A stretch of DNA of 64,000 nucleotides, from assembly GCF_018100985.1 (NCBI RefSeq), contig NZ_JAGJEI010000002.1, forward strand, positions 310,001 through 374,000. The letters are read 5' to 3'. Source of the DNA: Pseudoalteromonas sp. MMG007 (GTDB lineage: Bacteria > Pseudomonadota > Gammaproteobacteria > Enterobacterales > Alteromonadaceae). Positions within the stretch are counted from its first letter, which is position 1. Each line of letters starts with the position of its first letter. Under the pieces are notes generated by a model. That model worked only from the letters and a program-made list of their open reading frames with translations. It searched no databases and was not told the DNA's origin. The translations under genes were made by a program, and so were the position numbers. This document shows, in pieces, positions 39,842-49,876 of the stretch.

Positions 39842-40180
39842 TTACTCTGCGTCAGCTTCTTTATATTTAGCTGCAGTCTCTGCAACTAGCGGCTGTAACT
39901 CACCGCGTTGGAACATTTCGATAATAATGTCACAACCACCTACTAACTCGCCTTCTACCCATAGTTGTGGGAACGTAGGCCAATTTGCGTATGCTGGAAG
40001 TTCAGCACGAATATCTGGATTAAGTAAAATATCAACATATGCAAATGGTTCGCCACACGACATTAGAGCTTGTGACGCTTGTGAAGAAAAACCACAATTT
40101 GGTAATTTAGGTGACCCTTTCATGTAAAGGATTATTGGGTTTTCTGAAATCTGCTGTTTAATTTTATCAATGGTTTCCAT
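39842..40180 (-). CDS. grxD: Monothiol glutaredoxin GrxD (Grx4)
   Basis: A 112-residue monothiol glutaredoxin that binds and delivers a 2Fe-2S cluster with glutathione. The CGFS active site is in 'KLPNCGFSSQASQAL'; 'PTFPQLWVEGELVGGCDIII' carries the cis-Pro and GG-CD glutathione-binding block. 'MKGSP' precedes the active site, as in Grx4. Length fits E. coli Grx4 (115). It is divergent from sodB, both linked to iron and oxidative stress. Confidence 0.96.
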   Translation of the reverse strand: METIDKIKQQISENPIILYMKGSPKLPNCGFSSQASQALMSCGEPFAYVDILLNPDIRAELPAYANWPTFPQLWVEGELVGGCDIIIEMFQRGELQPLVAETAAKYKEADAE

Positions 40181-40317
40181 CTACAACCTCAAAATGACGA
40201 TAGCTGAATATACCCAGGCCTTGAAAATAAATCATTGTGGCCACAGATATATAACTTAAAATGGGCAAATAAAGCCGCAATTGAAATAGTCTTTAGCAAT
40301 AGCATTGCTGTTTGCTA

Positions 40318-40342
40318 AAACTTGAGTAAAATACTCAACAAT
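40318..40342. promoter_or_regulatory. IscR-like palindrome upstream of sodB
   Basis: A perfect palindrome TTGAGTA-AAA-TACTCAA, extended to 25 bp, matches the published type-1 IscR consensus at about 21 of 25 positions by my count (GAGT...ACTC replaces GACT...AGTC symmetrically). It is 106 bp upstream of sodB, between it and grxD. Confidence 0.45.
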
Positions 40343-40447
40343 TATAGTAACACTATATTCCCGGTTGGTATAGGTAAGTGGCCTGTTTGTACAGGTATTA
40401 CGTATAACCAAACGGATTATCAACCAAAAGAAGATGGAGATAGAAAA

Positions 40448-41029
40448 ATGGCATTTGAACTACCGTCACTACCATATGCAATCGATGCACTTGAGCCACA
40501 TATTTCAAAAGAAACGCTAGAGTTTCACCACGGTAAGCACCACAACACTTATGTTGTTAAACTTAACGGTTTAATTCCTGGTACTGAGTTTGAAAACAAA
40601 TCTCTAGAAGAAATCGTATGTTCTTCAGAAGGCGGCGTATTTAACAACGCAGCACAAATCTGGAACCACACTTTCTACTGGAACAGCCTATCTCCAAATG
40701 GCGGCGGCGAGCCAACTGGTGCAGTTGCTGATGCAATCAACGCTAAATGGGGCTCTTTTGATGCGTTTAAAGATGCATTAAATGATAAAGCAGTTAATAA
40801 CTTCGGTTCTAGCTGGACTTGGTTAGTTAAACTTGCTGACGGTTCATTAGATATCGTAAATACGTCTAACGCAGCGACTCCATTAACAGATGAAGGTGTT
40901 ACTCCAATCCTAACTGTGGATTTATGGGAACATGCTTACTACATCGATTACCGTAACGTGCGTCCAGATTACCTTAAAGGTTTCTGGTCACTAGTTAACT
41001 GGGAATTTGCAAACGCAAACTTCGCTTAA
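40448..41029 (+). CDS. sodB: Superoxide dismutase [Fe]
   Basis: A 193-residue cytoplasmic dismutase converting superoxide to oxygen and peroxide. Metal ligands are visible: His in '[13 protein letters not shown]', His in '[16 protein letters not shown]', Asp and His in '[15 protein letters not shown]'. '[11 protein letters not shown]' favours the iron type. The ATG at 40448 gives 193 residues, as E. coli SodB, and has GGAGA ahead of it; the longer frame to 40322 would add 42 residues covering the promoter. A terminator follows. Confidence 0.96.
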   Translation: MAFELPSLPYAIDALEPHISKETLEFHHGKHHNTYVVKLNGLIPGTEFENKSLEEIVCSSEGGVFNNAAQIWNHTFYWNSLSPNGGGEPTGAVADAINAKWGSFDAFKDALNDKAVNNFGSSWTWLVKLADGSLDIVNTSNAATPLTDEGVTPILTVDLWEHAYYIDYRNVRPDYLKGFWSLVNWEFANANFA

Positions 41030-41049
41030 TTAGCGCTTTTAGCTAATTT

Positions 41050-41077
41050 AAAAAGACGCTTAGGCGTCTTTTTTTAT
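41050..41077 (+). terminator. Terminator of sodB
   Basis: AAGACGC / GCGTCTT with a 4-nt loop, then TTTTTTT. Confidence 0.85.
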
Positions 41078-41237
41078 GCTCAATTTTCAACAAAAGTGGT
41101 GTTATACGACGGCAGTTCGTTAATTGGTCAACATGATCTTTTTTCACTTAAATTTTTAATTTTATTGCACAAAAATACGAAACAATGACTAAACTTTAAA
41201 AAGTAAGCACCTTTTTTAGCGGGTTTCGGAGGTTATT

Positions 41238-43160
41238 ATGACGATTTTTGAGCATTACCAAGCACGATACGAAGCGGCACAAGAAGAAGAGTACAGTATT
41301 AGCGAATTCCTTGAAATTTGTAAAACTGATAAGTCTGCCTACGCTAGCGCACCAGAGCGCTTACTTATGGCTATTGGCGAACCCCAAATGGTTGATACTG
41401 CAACGGATGCACGATTAAGCCGATTGTTTTCCAATAGAGTAGTAGCACGCTACCCCGCCTTTGAAGATTTTTATGGAATGGAAGACGCTATTGAACAAAT
41501 AGTGTCTTATTTAAAACATGCAGCCCAAGGGCTTGAAGAGTGTAAACAAGTACTTTATTTGCTCGGCCCTGTTGGCGGCGGTAAATCATCTATTGCTGAA
41601 AAACTAAAATACCTAATGCAACAAGTGCCTATATATTCTATAAAAGGCTCACCAGTTAACGACCACCCTTTATCTTTATTTGATGCGGTAGAAGATGCTA
41701 GCGTCCTTGAGCAAGAATACGGCATTAAACCCCGCTATTTAAAAACGATTATGTCACCTTGGGCTGGCAAACGATTAAAAGAATTTAACGGCGATATTAG
41801 CCAATTTAGAGTAGTAAAACGCTACCCCTCTATTTTAAACCAAATTGGTATTGCCAAAACCGAGCCTGGTGATGAAAACAATCAAGATATTTCTGCATTG
41901 GTTGGTAAAGTAGATATTCGCCAACTTGAGCATTTTGCGCAAAACGATCCTGATGCATACGCTTATTCGGGTTCATTATGCCTTGCAAACCAAGGCTTAA
42001 TGGAATTTGTAGAGATGTTTAAAGCGCCTATCAAAGTGCTACACCCTTTACTCACCGCTACTCAAGAGGGCAATTATAATGGAACCGAAGGCATTAGTGC
42101 ACTGCCATTTAATGGCATGATCCTCGCCCACTCTAATGAATCTGAATGGCAAACGTTTAAAAATAATAAAAATAATGAAGCGTTTTTAGACCGCGTTTAC
42201 ATTGTAAAAGTGCCTTATTGCTTACGTGTAACCGAAGAAATTAAAATTTACGATAAATTACTAGAGCATAGCGAGCTTTACAATGCGCCATGTGCTCCGG
42301 GCACACTAAAAACACTGGCACAATTTACCACGCTATCTCGATTAAAAGAGCCAGAGAACTCGAGTATTTATTCAAAAATGCGGGTATACGATGGTGAAAC
42401 CTTAAAAGACACAGATCCTAAAGCAAAATCTTACCAAGAGTATCGCGACTACGCTGGCGTAGATGAAGGTATGACGGGGCTCTCTACCCGCTTTGCGTTT
42501 AAAATTTTGTCCCGTGTGTTTAACTTTGATACCACTGAAGTTGCAGCTAATCCTGTACATTTATTTTATGTACTAGAGCAACAAATTGAACGAGAGCAAT
42601 TTAGTAGCGAAGTTGAAGAGCGCTACTTAAGCTTTTTAAAAGGCTATTTAATTCCACAATATGTAGAATTTATTGGCAAAGAACTACAAACAGCCTATTT
42701 AGAGTCTTATTCTGAATACGGCCAAAATATTTTTGACCGCTATGTTATTTATGCTGATTTTTGGATTCAAGACCAAGAATACCGTGACCCAGATACAGGC
42801 CAACTATTTGACCGTGAAGCACTTAATGCAGAGCTTGAAAAAATTGAAAAATCAGCCGGTATTTCTAACCCTAAAGATTTTAGAAACGAAATAGTTAACT
42901 TTGTACTTCGCGCTCGTGCCCATAACAACGGTAAAAACCCACTGTGGACCAGTTACGAAAAGTTACGCACTGTCATTGAGAAGAAAATGTTCTCAAATAC
43001 AGAAGACTTACTACCCGTTATTTCGTTTAACACTAAAACATCAGCGGAAGATCAACAAAAACACGAAGACTTTGTAAACCGTATGGTCGAAAAAGGCTAT
43101 ACACAAAAACAAGTACGCTTGCTTTCTGAATGGTATTTACGAGTTAGAAAATCGCAATAG
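41238..43160 (+). CDS. prkA: PrkA-type serine protein kinase (YeaG)
   Basis: A 640-residue AAA-type protein kinase. The N-terminal PrkA domain has the P-loop 'LLGPVGGGKSSIAEKLKYLM' near residue 113 and 'KDTDPKAKSYQEYRDYAGVD' farther on; the C-terminal ~250 residues form the kinase-related domain. In E. coli YeaG acts with YeaH in nitrogen starvation and stationary-phase stress. A strong GGAGG ribosome site lies 7 bases upstream. It is the first gene of a three-gene operon with yeaH (31-bp gap) and ycgB (19-bp gap). Confidence 0.95.
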   Translation: MTIFEHYQARYEAAQEEEYSISEFLEICKTDKSAYASAPERLLMAIGEPQMVDTATDARLSRLFSNRVVARYPAFEDFYGMEDAIEQIVSYLKHAAQGLEECKQVLYLLGPVGGGKSSIAEKLKYLMQQVPIYSIKGSPVNDHPLSLFDAVEDASVLEQEYGIKPRYLKTIMSPWAGKRLKEFNGDISQFRVVKRYPSILNQIGIAKTEPGDENNQDISALVGKVDIRQLEHFAQNDPDAYAYSGSLCLANQGLMEFVEMFKAPIKVLHPLLTATQEGNYNGTEGISALPFNGMILAHSNESEWQTFKNNKNNEAFLDRVYIVKVPYCLRVTEEIKIYDKLLEHSELYNAPCAPGTLKTLAQFTTLSRLKEPENSSIYSKMRVYDGETLKDTDPKAKSYQEYRDYAGVDEGMTGLSTRFAFKILSRVFNFDTTEVAANPVHLFYVLEQQIEREQFSSEVEERYLSFLKGYLIPQYVEFIGKELQTAYLESYSEYGQNIFDRYVIYADFWIQDQEYRDPDTGQLFDREALNAELEKIEKSAGISNPKDFRNEIVNFVLRARAHNNGKNPLWTSYEKLRTVIEKKMFSNTEDLLPVISFNTKTSAEDQQKHEDFVNRMVEKGYTQKQVRLLSEWYLRVRKSQ

Positions 43161-43191
43161 CCTTCATATTCGTAGTTTTTAGGAGGTCATT

Positions 43192-44475
43192 ATGGCGAAT
43201 TTTATTGATAGGCGTTTAAACGGAAAAAACAAAAGTACGCTCAATCGCCAGCGCTTTATTAGGCGCTATAAAAAGCAAATTAAAGAAGCTGTGTCAGATG
43301 CAATAAACAAGCGAAGTGTCACCGACTCAAGTTCTGGTGAAAGTATTTCTATTCCGCAGCGTGATATCAGCGAGCCTACCTTTCATCAAGGCAGAGGGGG
43401 AAATAGAGAGCAAATTCACCCGGGGAATGATCAATTCTCTACGGGAGATAAAATTGAACGCCCTAAAAATGGCCAAGGTGGTGGTGCAGGAGATGGCGAT
43501 GCGAGTGATTCTGGTGAGGGGCAAGATGAGTTTGTATTTTCTATATCAAAAGATGAATACCTAGATTTACTATTTGAAGATTTAGAACTGCCGAATTTGC
43601 AAGAAAATCAACTTGATAAACTAGTACAAATGAAAACGCATCGTGCTGGTTTTTGTAGTGATGGTATGCCCAGTAATATAGATATAGTGCGCTCACTTCA
43701 AGGCTCCCTAGCCCGAAGAGTCGCTATGAGTGCGGGTAAAAAAAGGCGACTCGCAGAGCTTGAAGGGCAGCTTGCAATGGAGCTTGAGCAACCTCAAAGC
43801 GATAAAGCGGCTATTGCATTGCTGCAAGAGGATATTAACTTATTAAAACAACAAATTAAAAATGTGCCATTTATAGACAATTATGATTTGCGCTTTCGTA
43901 ATTATGAAAAACGCCCTCACCCCACCAGCAAAGCGGTCATGTTTTGTATTATGGATGTATCTGGCTCTATGGACCAAGCCACAAAAGATATGGCTAAACG
44001 CTTTTATATTTTGCTGTATCAGTTTTTAACACGCAGCTATAAAGATATTGAGGTGGTATATATACGCCATCATACACAAGCAAAAGAAGTAGACGAGCAA
44101 GAGTTTTTTTATTCGCAAGAAACAGGTGGCACCATCGTTTCAAGTGCACTTAAGTTAATGAATGAAATAATAAAAGATCGTTACGACGCTGAGCAATGGA
44201 ATATATATGCTGCACAAGCATCCGATGGCGATAACTGGGCTGACGATACCCCTCACTGTGGGCAAATATTACGGAACAAGCTTTTAAAAGCTGTTAGGTA
44301 TTTCGCCTATATTGAAATTACAACGCGTGCTCATCAAAGTCTATGGCGTGAATACGAAGGCATTACACAAAGCCACAAAAATTTTGCTATACAACACATT
44401 CAAGGTGTCCAAGACATTTACCCTATATTTAGGGAGCTATTTAAAAAGAGCCGCCAACAGCAAGGTACAGCATAA
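43192..44475 (+). CDS. yeaH: DUF444/YeaH-YhbH family protein with a von Willebrand-A-like domain
   Basis: A 427-residue protein, the usual partner of PrkA. A basic N-terminus ('[20 protein letters not shown]') is followed by a low-complexity Gly-rich stretch around residues 60-110 ('[20 protein letters not shown]'). The C-terminal half is a von Willebrand A-like domain with MIDAS '[18 protein letters not shown]' and '[16 protein letters not shown]'. The Gly-rich linker, the MIDAS and the length all match E. coli YeaH (427). It has an AGGAGG ribosome site and presumably works with PrkA and SpoVR. Confidence 0.94.
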   Translation: MANFIDRRLNGKNKSTLNRQRFIRRYKKQIKEAVSDAINKRSVTDSSSGESISIPQRDISEPTFHQGRGGNREQIHPGNDQFSTGDKIERPKNGQGGGAGDGDASDSGEGQDEFVFSISKDEYLDLLFEDLELPNLQENQLDKLVQMKTHRAGFCSDGMPSNIDIVRSLQGSLARRVAMSAGKKRRLAELEGQLAMELEQPQSDKAAIALLQEDINLLKQQIKNVPFIDNYDLRFRNYEKRPHPTSKAVMFCIMDVSGSMDQATKDMAKRFYILLYQFLTRSYKDIEVVYIRHHTQAKEVDEQEFFYSQETGGTIVSSALKLMNEIIKDRYDAEQWNIYAAQASDGDNWADDTPHCGQILRNKLLKAVRYFAYIEITTRAHQSLWREYEGITQSHKNFAIQHIQGVQDIYPIFRELFKKSRQQQGTA

Positions 44476-44494
44476 GCCTAAGCGAGGTAATAAT

Positions 44495-46009
44495 ATGAGT
44501 AATAAACGTATTGATGATGGCCCCGATTGGACATTCAACTTATTACACGAGTACCAGACAGAAATTGCTCGCGTTGCAGAGCACTACCGATTAGATACCT
44601 ACCCTAATCAAATTGAAGTTATTAGCGCTGAACAAATGATGGACGCATACTCAAGTGTGGGCATGCCTTTAGGCTACAGCCATTGGTCATATGGCAAAAA
44701 GTTTATTCAAACAGAGCAAAACTATAAACGCGGGCAAATGGGCTTAGCCTACGAGATAGTGATTAACTCTGATCCATGTATTGCGTATTTAATGGAAGAA
44801 AATACCCTGCCCATGCAGGCTCTAGTTATGGCACATGCCTGTTATGGTCATAACTCATTTTTTAAAGGTAACTATTTATTTAAAACTTGGACTGATGCGG
44901 GATCAATTATTGATTACTTAGTGTTTGCTAAAAACTATATTAGTCGCTGTGAGGAAAAATACGGTATTAGTGAAGTAGAATCGCTGCTTGACTCATGCCA
45001 TGCTTTAATGAATTACGGTGTAGATAGGTATAAACGCCCGCAACAAATATCATTATTTGAAGAGCAGAAGCGCCAGCAAGAACGTGAAGATTATATGCAA
45101 TCTCAAGTTAACGAGCTATGGCGGACCATACCTGTTCAACAAGAAGAAGCAAAAAAGCTGGAGAAGCATTTTCCGCAAGAGCCCCAAGAAAATATATTAT
45201 ATTTTATTGAAAAAAACGCCCCACTTTTGGGTTCCTGGCAACGTGAAATAATCCGTATAGTGCGTAAAATTTCGCAATACTTTTACCCGCAAAAGCAAAC
45301 ACAGGTAATGAACGAAGGCTGGGCCACTTTTTGGCATTACACTATCTTGAATCATCTATACGATGAAGGAAAACTAAGTGACGCCTTTATGCTTGAGTTT
45401 TTACAAAGCCATACTAACGTTGTTTACCAACCACCATACAATAGTAATTATTATTCAGGTATTAATCCATATGCCCTAGGCTTTAATATGATGGTAGATA
45501 TTCGCCGTATTTGTGAAAACCCGACAGAGGAAGACAAGCGCTGGTTTCCTGAATATGCAGGAAGTAATTGGTTAGACACCTTACATTTTGCTATGGAAAA
45601 CTTTAAAGATGAGAGCTTCATTAGTCAGTTTTTATCACCTAAGCTCATACGTGAATTTAAGCTATTTACTATCGTTGATCATGCTAATAGCTCACATTTA
45701 GAAGTAGGTGCTATACACGACGATAGTGGCTACAAAGCAGTGAGAGAAGCCCTTTCTGCACAATACAATTTGAGTAATCTTGAGCCAAACATTCAAGTGT
45801 ATGACGTTGATATTAGAGGCGACCGTTCTCTAACGCTAAGATACGTTCCACATAATAAAATCCCGCTTGCAAACTCCCATGAGGAAGTACTAAAGCATCT
45901 TTACAGACTATGGGGGTTTAAGGTAAAGCTTGAGCAAGAGTCAAATACGGGTGATGTATCAATGCTGGGACAATGCCCAAACGATAGTTCAGGCAATACA
46001 ACCGACTAA
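44495..46009 (+). CDS. ycgB: SpoVR family protein (YcgB)
   Basis: A 504-residue protein of the SpoVR/YcgB family (E. coli YcgB 510). 'IDDGPDWTFNLLHEYQTEIA' opens the family domain; 'NEGWATFWHYTILNHLYDEG' is its most conserved block and resembles a metal-binding HEx-like region, though no enzyme activity is established. The ATG at 44495 has a GAGG ribosome site; the earlier frame to 44312 overlaps yeaH and is unsupported. SpoVR is needed for spore cortex formation in Bacillus, but in gammaproteobacteria it travels with prkA-yeaH in the general stress response. A weak hairpin (AGTTACTT / AAGTAACT, 46032-46060) follows. Confidence 0.94.
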   Translation: MSNKRIDDGPDWTFNLLHEYQTEIARVAEHYRLDTYPNQIEVISAEQMMDAYSSVGMPLGYSHWSYGKKFIQTEQNYKRGQMGLAYEIVINSDPCIAYLMEENTLPMQALVMAHACYGHNSFFKGNYLFKTWTDAGSIIDYLVFAKNYISRCEEKYGISEVESLLDSCHALMNYGVDRYKRPQQISLFEEQKRQQEREDYMQSQVNELWRTIPVQQEEAKKLEKHFPQEPQENILYFIEKNAPLLGSWQREIIRIVRKISQYFYPQKQTQVMNEGWATFWHYTILNHLYDEGKLSDAFMLEFLQSHTNVVYQPPYNSNYYSGINPYALGFNMMVDIRRICENPTEEDKRWFPEYAGSNWLDTLHFAMENFKDESFISQFLSPKLIREFKLFTIVDHANSSHLEVGAIHDDSGYKAVREALSAQYNLSNLEPNIQVYDVDIRGDRSLTLRYVPHNKIPLANSHEEVLKHLYRLWGFKVKLEQESNTGDVSMLGQCPNDSSGNTTD

Positions 46010-46113
46010 ATATATTAAAATCTTTGTACTTAGTTACTTTTACATAATCTATAAGTAACTGTCTAAAAAGCTATTATGCTAATTATAAATTTAATACTTA
46101 TAAAAAATGTCGA

Positions 46114-47085
46114 TTAAGCGCCATTTTTTATATCTGCATAAGCGGTTACTTTATTACGCCCAGCACCTTTTGAGTGATAAAGTGCTTTATCAGCAGCTTC
46201 AATCCAGCGTTCGTGGTTTTTAAAGTCATTACTACTACCAGCTAACCCTATGCTAATGGTCATTTGAATTTCATAGTGTTTATATTTAACAGGTGTTGAT
46301 TCTATTAATGCTCTTAAACGCTCTGCAAAAATGGCTGCGCCTTCTTTGTCAGTATCAAGTAAAGTTACTACAAACTCTTCACCGCCATAACGTCCCGCTA
46401 CATCAGTTTCACGAAGTGTTGTTCTAAGTAAATCACATAAATGACGAAGCGTTTCATCACCACAGCTGTGGCCATATTTATCATTAATTTTTTTAAAGTG
46501 GTCAATATCAAACATTAACAAAGTGCTACATCCACCACTTCGTTTCACTCTTAAAAACTCTTGACGAAGTGTTCCCTCCCAGTGACCACGGTTTGAAAGT
46601 TGCGTTAAGCTATCTCTTTGACTAACCTGCTCCAACTTTTTGTTTAATTCTTCGAGTTCTTTTTTATTTACGGCTATATCAGTTACATCGTACAAAATTA
46701 TACAAATATGGCTCACTTCCCCCATCGTATTAGTCAGTGGAATAAACGTGGCATTTTGATACATATAATCTGCTTTACCCGTAATTGGGCGGTAATTTTT
46801 AAAGCGGAAAATATAAGGTTGCTGCTCCCAAATAGTAAAAGAGCGATTTTTTAGTACAAATACAGATTCTGATTTACTTCTAAACCATTTTTCATCTATT
46901 GCAGGAAATAAATCAAATAAGTCTTTATCTTTAACGGCACTAGGAAGGAGCCCAGAATGATTTTCCATAAAACCATTCCATACACATACCTTATAATCCC
47001 TATCGAGTACCACAAGGCCTACATCTACAGTATTAAACATATCCATTAACCAATGGATCTCATTCATTTCTAAATCAGCGGCCAT
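46114..47085 (-). CDS. PAS-GGDEF diguanylate cyclase
   Basis: A 323-residue soluble enzyme that makes cyclic di-GMP. Residues ~10-135 form a PAS domain, then a short coiled linker ('NKKELEELNKKLEQVSQRDS'), then a GGDEF domain from ~155. The active site reads GGEEF (234-238) in 'GRYGGEEFVVTLLD', so catalysis is expected. RETD (225-228) lies exactly five residues before it, the I-site for product inhibition. It starts 3 bp after the stop of the response-regulator gene, so the two are translationally coupled and probably one signalling unit. Confidence 0.92.
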   Translation of the reverse strand: MAADLEMNEIHWLMDMFNTVDVGLVVLDRDYKVCVWNGFMENHSGLLPSAVKDKDLFDLFPAIDEKWFRSKSESVFVLKNRSFTIWEQQPYIFRFKNYRPITGKADYMYQNATFIPLTNTMGEVSHICIILYDVTDIAVNKKELEELNKKLEQVSQRDSLTQLSNRGHWEGTLRQEFLRVKRSGGCSTLLMFDIDHFKKINDKYGHSCGDETLRHLCDLLRTTLRETDVAGRYGGEEFVVTLLDTDKEGAAIFAERLRALIESTPVKYKHYEIQMTISIGLAGSSNDFKNHERWIEAADKALYHSKGAGRNKVTAYADIKNGA

Positions 47086-47088
47086 AAC

Positions 47089-48093
47089 TTAATCTTCTAA
47101 TAGGTAAGCAACTTTGTATTTCAAAGTTTTAAGTGAATCTTCAGTAAATAACAGCATGAGGTCGCAATTAATATCATGGTTTTCAATACCGTAACTTATT
47201 TCTATGGCGAGCGTACGTTGCCAACGTGATTTGTTTGATTTTACTAAATCAGATACATCTCTGTGTTGCCCAAGGACTATTGGGTGCCCTTGACTAAATG
47301 ACATATCAAGCTGCTTGGATAGGCCGGTTAAAATTGCGCCAATCAAAATATTACTAATATCCATAAGGAGTTCAAGCTCAACCTTGTCGTTTAGCTCGCC
47401 ATCGTAATTCATCAATGAGGCAATTTCTTTAAAGCTAGAGTCATTTAGTAGTAATAATGCTTCACCAGACACTCCACCACCAATAAAGCCTTGGCACACA
47501 CCTGAGGTAGCCGCATTGTTATCAATTGACTGAAGCGCCATATCAAGCTCGTTAACTTCTAAAATGTTAACATTTGGAATTGGCAGCTCTACAAATACAT
47601 TTAGTAGGCGAGCTAATAAGTCACCTGCTTGGCCCATAGCAACGTTAGTAAGCTCTTGATATATATCTCGTACATCAGGGTCGACTTGCTCACCTAATGA
47701 ATGAGATAGTCGCTCACGCAGTGCCTTATCTTTAATTCCGTGATGTTCAATAATATGGGCGAGTTTATCAGCGGAACAAGGCTTTTGTATGAAATCGATT
47801 GCACCAAGCTCGAGAACGCGTTGATGCGCGCTTGGCTGTATATCCCCAGAGACAACAACAGTAAGAATGCTTAAGCCCTGCTCTTTCATAGCAATAAGAA
47901 CTTCGTAACCATCCATTTCGGGCATATTTAAATCTAAGAAAAGTATTTCTGGCTGAATTAATTTAATTTGCTTTATGCAATCCACACCATCGAGTGCAAA
48001 TTCAACCTTAATATCCCAATCTTCAGGTAATGAACGAGCTAATTGCCGTCTCGCTAATTTTGAATCATCACATATTAATACCGTTGTCGACAT
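47089..48093 (-). CDS. Response regulator with CheC-like phosphatase domain
   Basis: A 334-residue two-domain protein. The receiver domain (1-~125) has phospho-acceptor Asp54 in 'EILFLDLNMPEMDGYEV', an acidic pair in 'ICDDS' and Lys in 'FIQKPCS'. The rest is CheC/CheX-like: 'DIYQELTN' followed 22 residues later by Pro fits D-x3-E-x2-N-x22-P, the CheC phosphatase motif; a second copy 'ELLMDISN' also has Pro 22 residues on, with Asp in place of Glu. It may dephosphorylate itself or a partner. The ATG at 48093 (MSTTVLICDDS) is chosen over 48129. The next gene is the coupled diguanylate cyclase. Confidence 0.85.
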   Translation of the reverse strand: MSTTVLICDDSKLARRQLARSLPEDWDIKVEFALDGVDCIKQIKLIQPEILFLDLNMPEMDGYEVLIAMKEQGLSILTVVVSGDIQPSAHQRVLELGAIDFIQKPCSADKLAHIIEHHGIKDKALRERLSHSLGEQVDPDVRDIYQELTNVAMGQAGDLLARLLNVFVELPIPNVNILEVNELDMALQSIDNNAATSGVCQGFIGGGVSGEALLLLNDSSFKEIASLMNYDGELNDKVELELLMDISNILIGAILTGLSKQLDMSFSQGHPIVLGQHRDVSDLVKSNKSRWQRTLAIEISYGIENHDINCDLMLLFTEDSLKTLKYKVAYLLED

Positions 48094-48323
48094 ACTAACT
48101 CTCTGTTTTAGACCCGTTATAAGATTCAAAATGATTTATAAAGGCTATTCTTTTTTTTATTAAAGATATACTTTGTAACTTCATGTTAATCAAAGATTGT
48201 CTTCGTTACAATTTTTATATTATAGAATTAATGTCTACTGCATACTTACGCGCTTAACTTATAAGTTGATCATCAAAGCAGACCACTACAGAGCCACATA
48301 ATCACTTGGTTACTATTACGCAG

Positions 48324-48329
48324 TATAAT
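48324..48329 (+). promoter_or_regulatory. Candidate -10 of tpx
   Basis: A perfect TATAAT 41 bases before the start codon; no convincing -35 was found. The rest of the 276-bp gap back to the response-regulator gene shows nothing recognisable. Confidence 0.35.
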
Positions 48330-48369
48330 ACACTGACAACTATTGCGTTAATTTAAAAGGAAATACCCT

Positions 48370-48951
48370 ATGTTTCGTTCTGTTGTGTTTGCATTGAGTG
48401 GATTTTGCTCTGTTGCCATAGCTGCCGACTACGCTGAAAACACGCTTGATGCAGGAAAAGTATCTGCACAAGGTAAGCCTGTAACTTTATTAGGAAACGG
48501 AGTCGCTGTGGGTGATAGCGCACCAAACTTTAAAGTGGTTGATGGTGACTTTACTCCTGTAACGCTTGATGATTATCAAGGTCAAGCTGTACTAATAAGT
48601 GTAGTGCCAAGTCTTGATACGGGTATTTGTAGTTTGCAAACTAAACATTTTAACGAAAAAGTGGCAGCGCAATTTCCAGGTGTTGCCATGCTTACGATTA
48701 GTGCAGATTTACCGTTTGCTCAAAAACGATTTTGTAAAGCTGAAAATATAGACAAAGTCACTGCGCTATCTGACTCGGTATGGCGTGATTTTGGTCAAAA
48801 ATATGGTTTAATTATTAAAGATATGGGCCTATTAACGCGCTCAGTACTTGTTTTAGATAAAAGCCACACTGTGATTTATAAACAACTAGTAAGTAGCCTA
48901 TCTACAGAGCCTGATTATGATAGTGTGATTAAAAAACTTAAAACACTTTAA
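48370..48951 (+). CDS. tpx: Thiol peroxidase Tpx with signal peptide
   Basis: A 193-residue atypical 2-Cys peroxiredoxin reducing lipid and other hydroperoxides. Peroxidatic Cys is in 'PSLDTGICSLQTKHFNEK' and resolving Cys in 'FAQKRFCKAENIDKV', the Tpx pair. 'NGVAVGDSAPNFKVV' is the family start. Unlike E. coli Tpx (168 residues), it carries a ~20-residue hydrophobic leader ('MFRSVVFALSGFCSVAIAA'), so export to the periplasm is predicted. It has an AAAAGGAAA ribosome site and ends in a bidirectional terminator shared with adk. Confidence 0.92.
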   Translation: MFRSVVFALSGFCSVAIAADYAENTLDAGKVSAQGKPVTLLGNGVAVGDSAPNFKVVDGDFTPVTLDDYQGQAVLISVVPSLDTGICSLQTKHFNEKVAAQFPGVAMLTISADLPFAQKRFCKAENIDKVTALSDSVWRDFGQKYGLIIKDMGLLTRSVLVLDKSHTVIYKQLVSSLSTEPDYDSVIKKLKTL

Positions 48952-49014
48952 GTTTTTACTCGCTGCTTTAGATAATTAAGTATTCAAGCTGAGTGTATTA
49001 CACATTATAAAAAC

Positions 49015-49041
49015 AAAAAACCGCCATTTGGCGGTTTTTTA
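49015..49041. terminator. Bidirectional terminator between tpx and adk
   Basis: AAAAAACCGCCA / GGCGGTTTTTT, with A and T tracts on both sides. Confidence 0.9.
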
Positions 49042-49053
49042 ATGCGTTTTAAA

Positions 49054-49722
<669 letters not shown>

Positions 49723-49802
49723 TTATTTTTAAAGCCTGAATTCTTCCATAAGCGCCACTGATACTCAAGTAACTTATACTAATTGCCTACTTTGCAGCGC
49801 AT

Positions 49803-49830
49803 AAAAAAAGGAAGCAAACGCTTCCTTTTA
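49803..49830 (-). terminator. Terminator of htpG
   Basis: AAAAGGAAGC / GCTTCCTTTT with a 4-nt loop and a T run on the minus strand. Confidence 0.88.
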
Positions 49831-49876
49831 AAATATGTACAAACTTTGTACTTTTATTTACTTAGCTAATAAGCAA

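Noticed and set aside
41078-41237. Sigma-54 promoter for the prkA operon
   Set aside because: No TGGCAC-N5-TTGC match in the upstream 160 bp.
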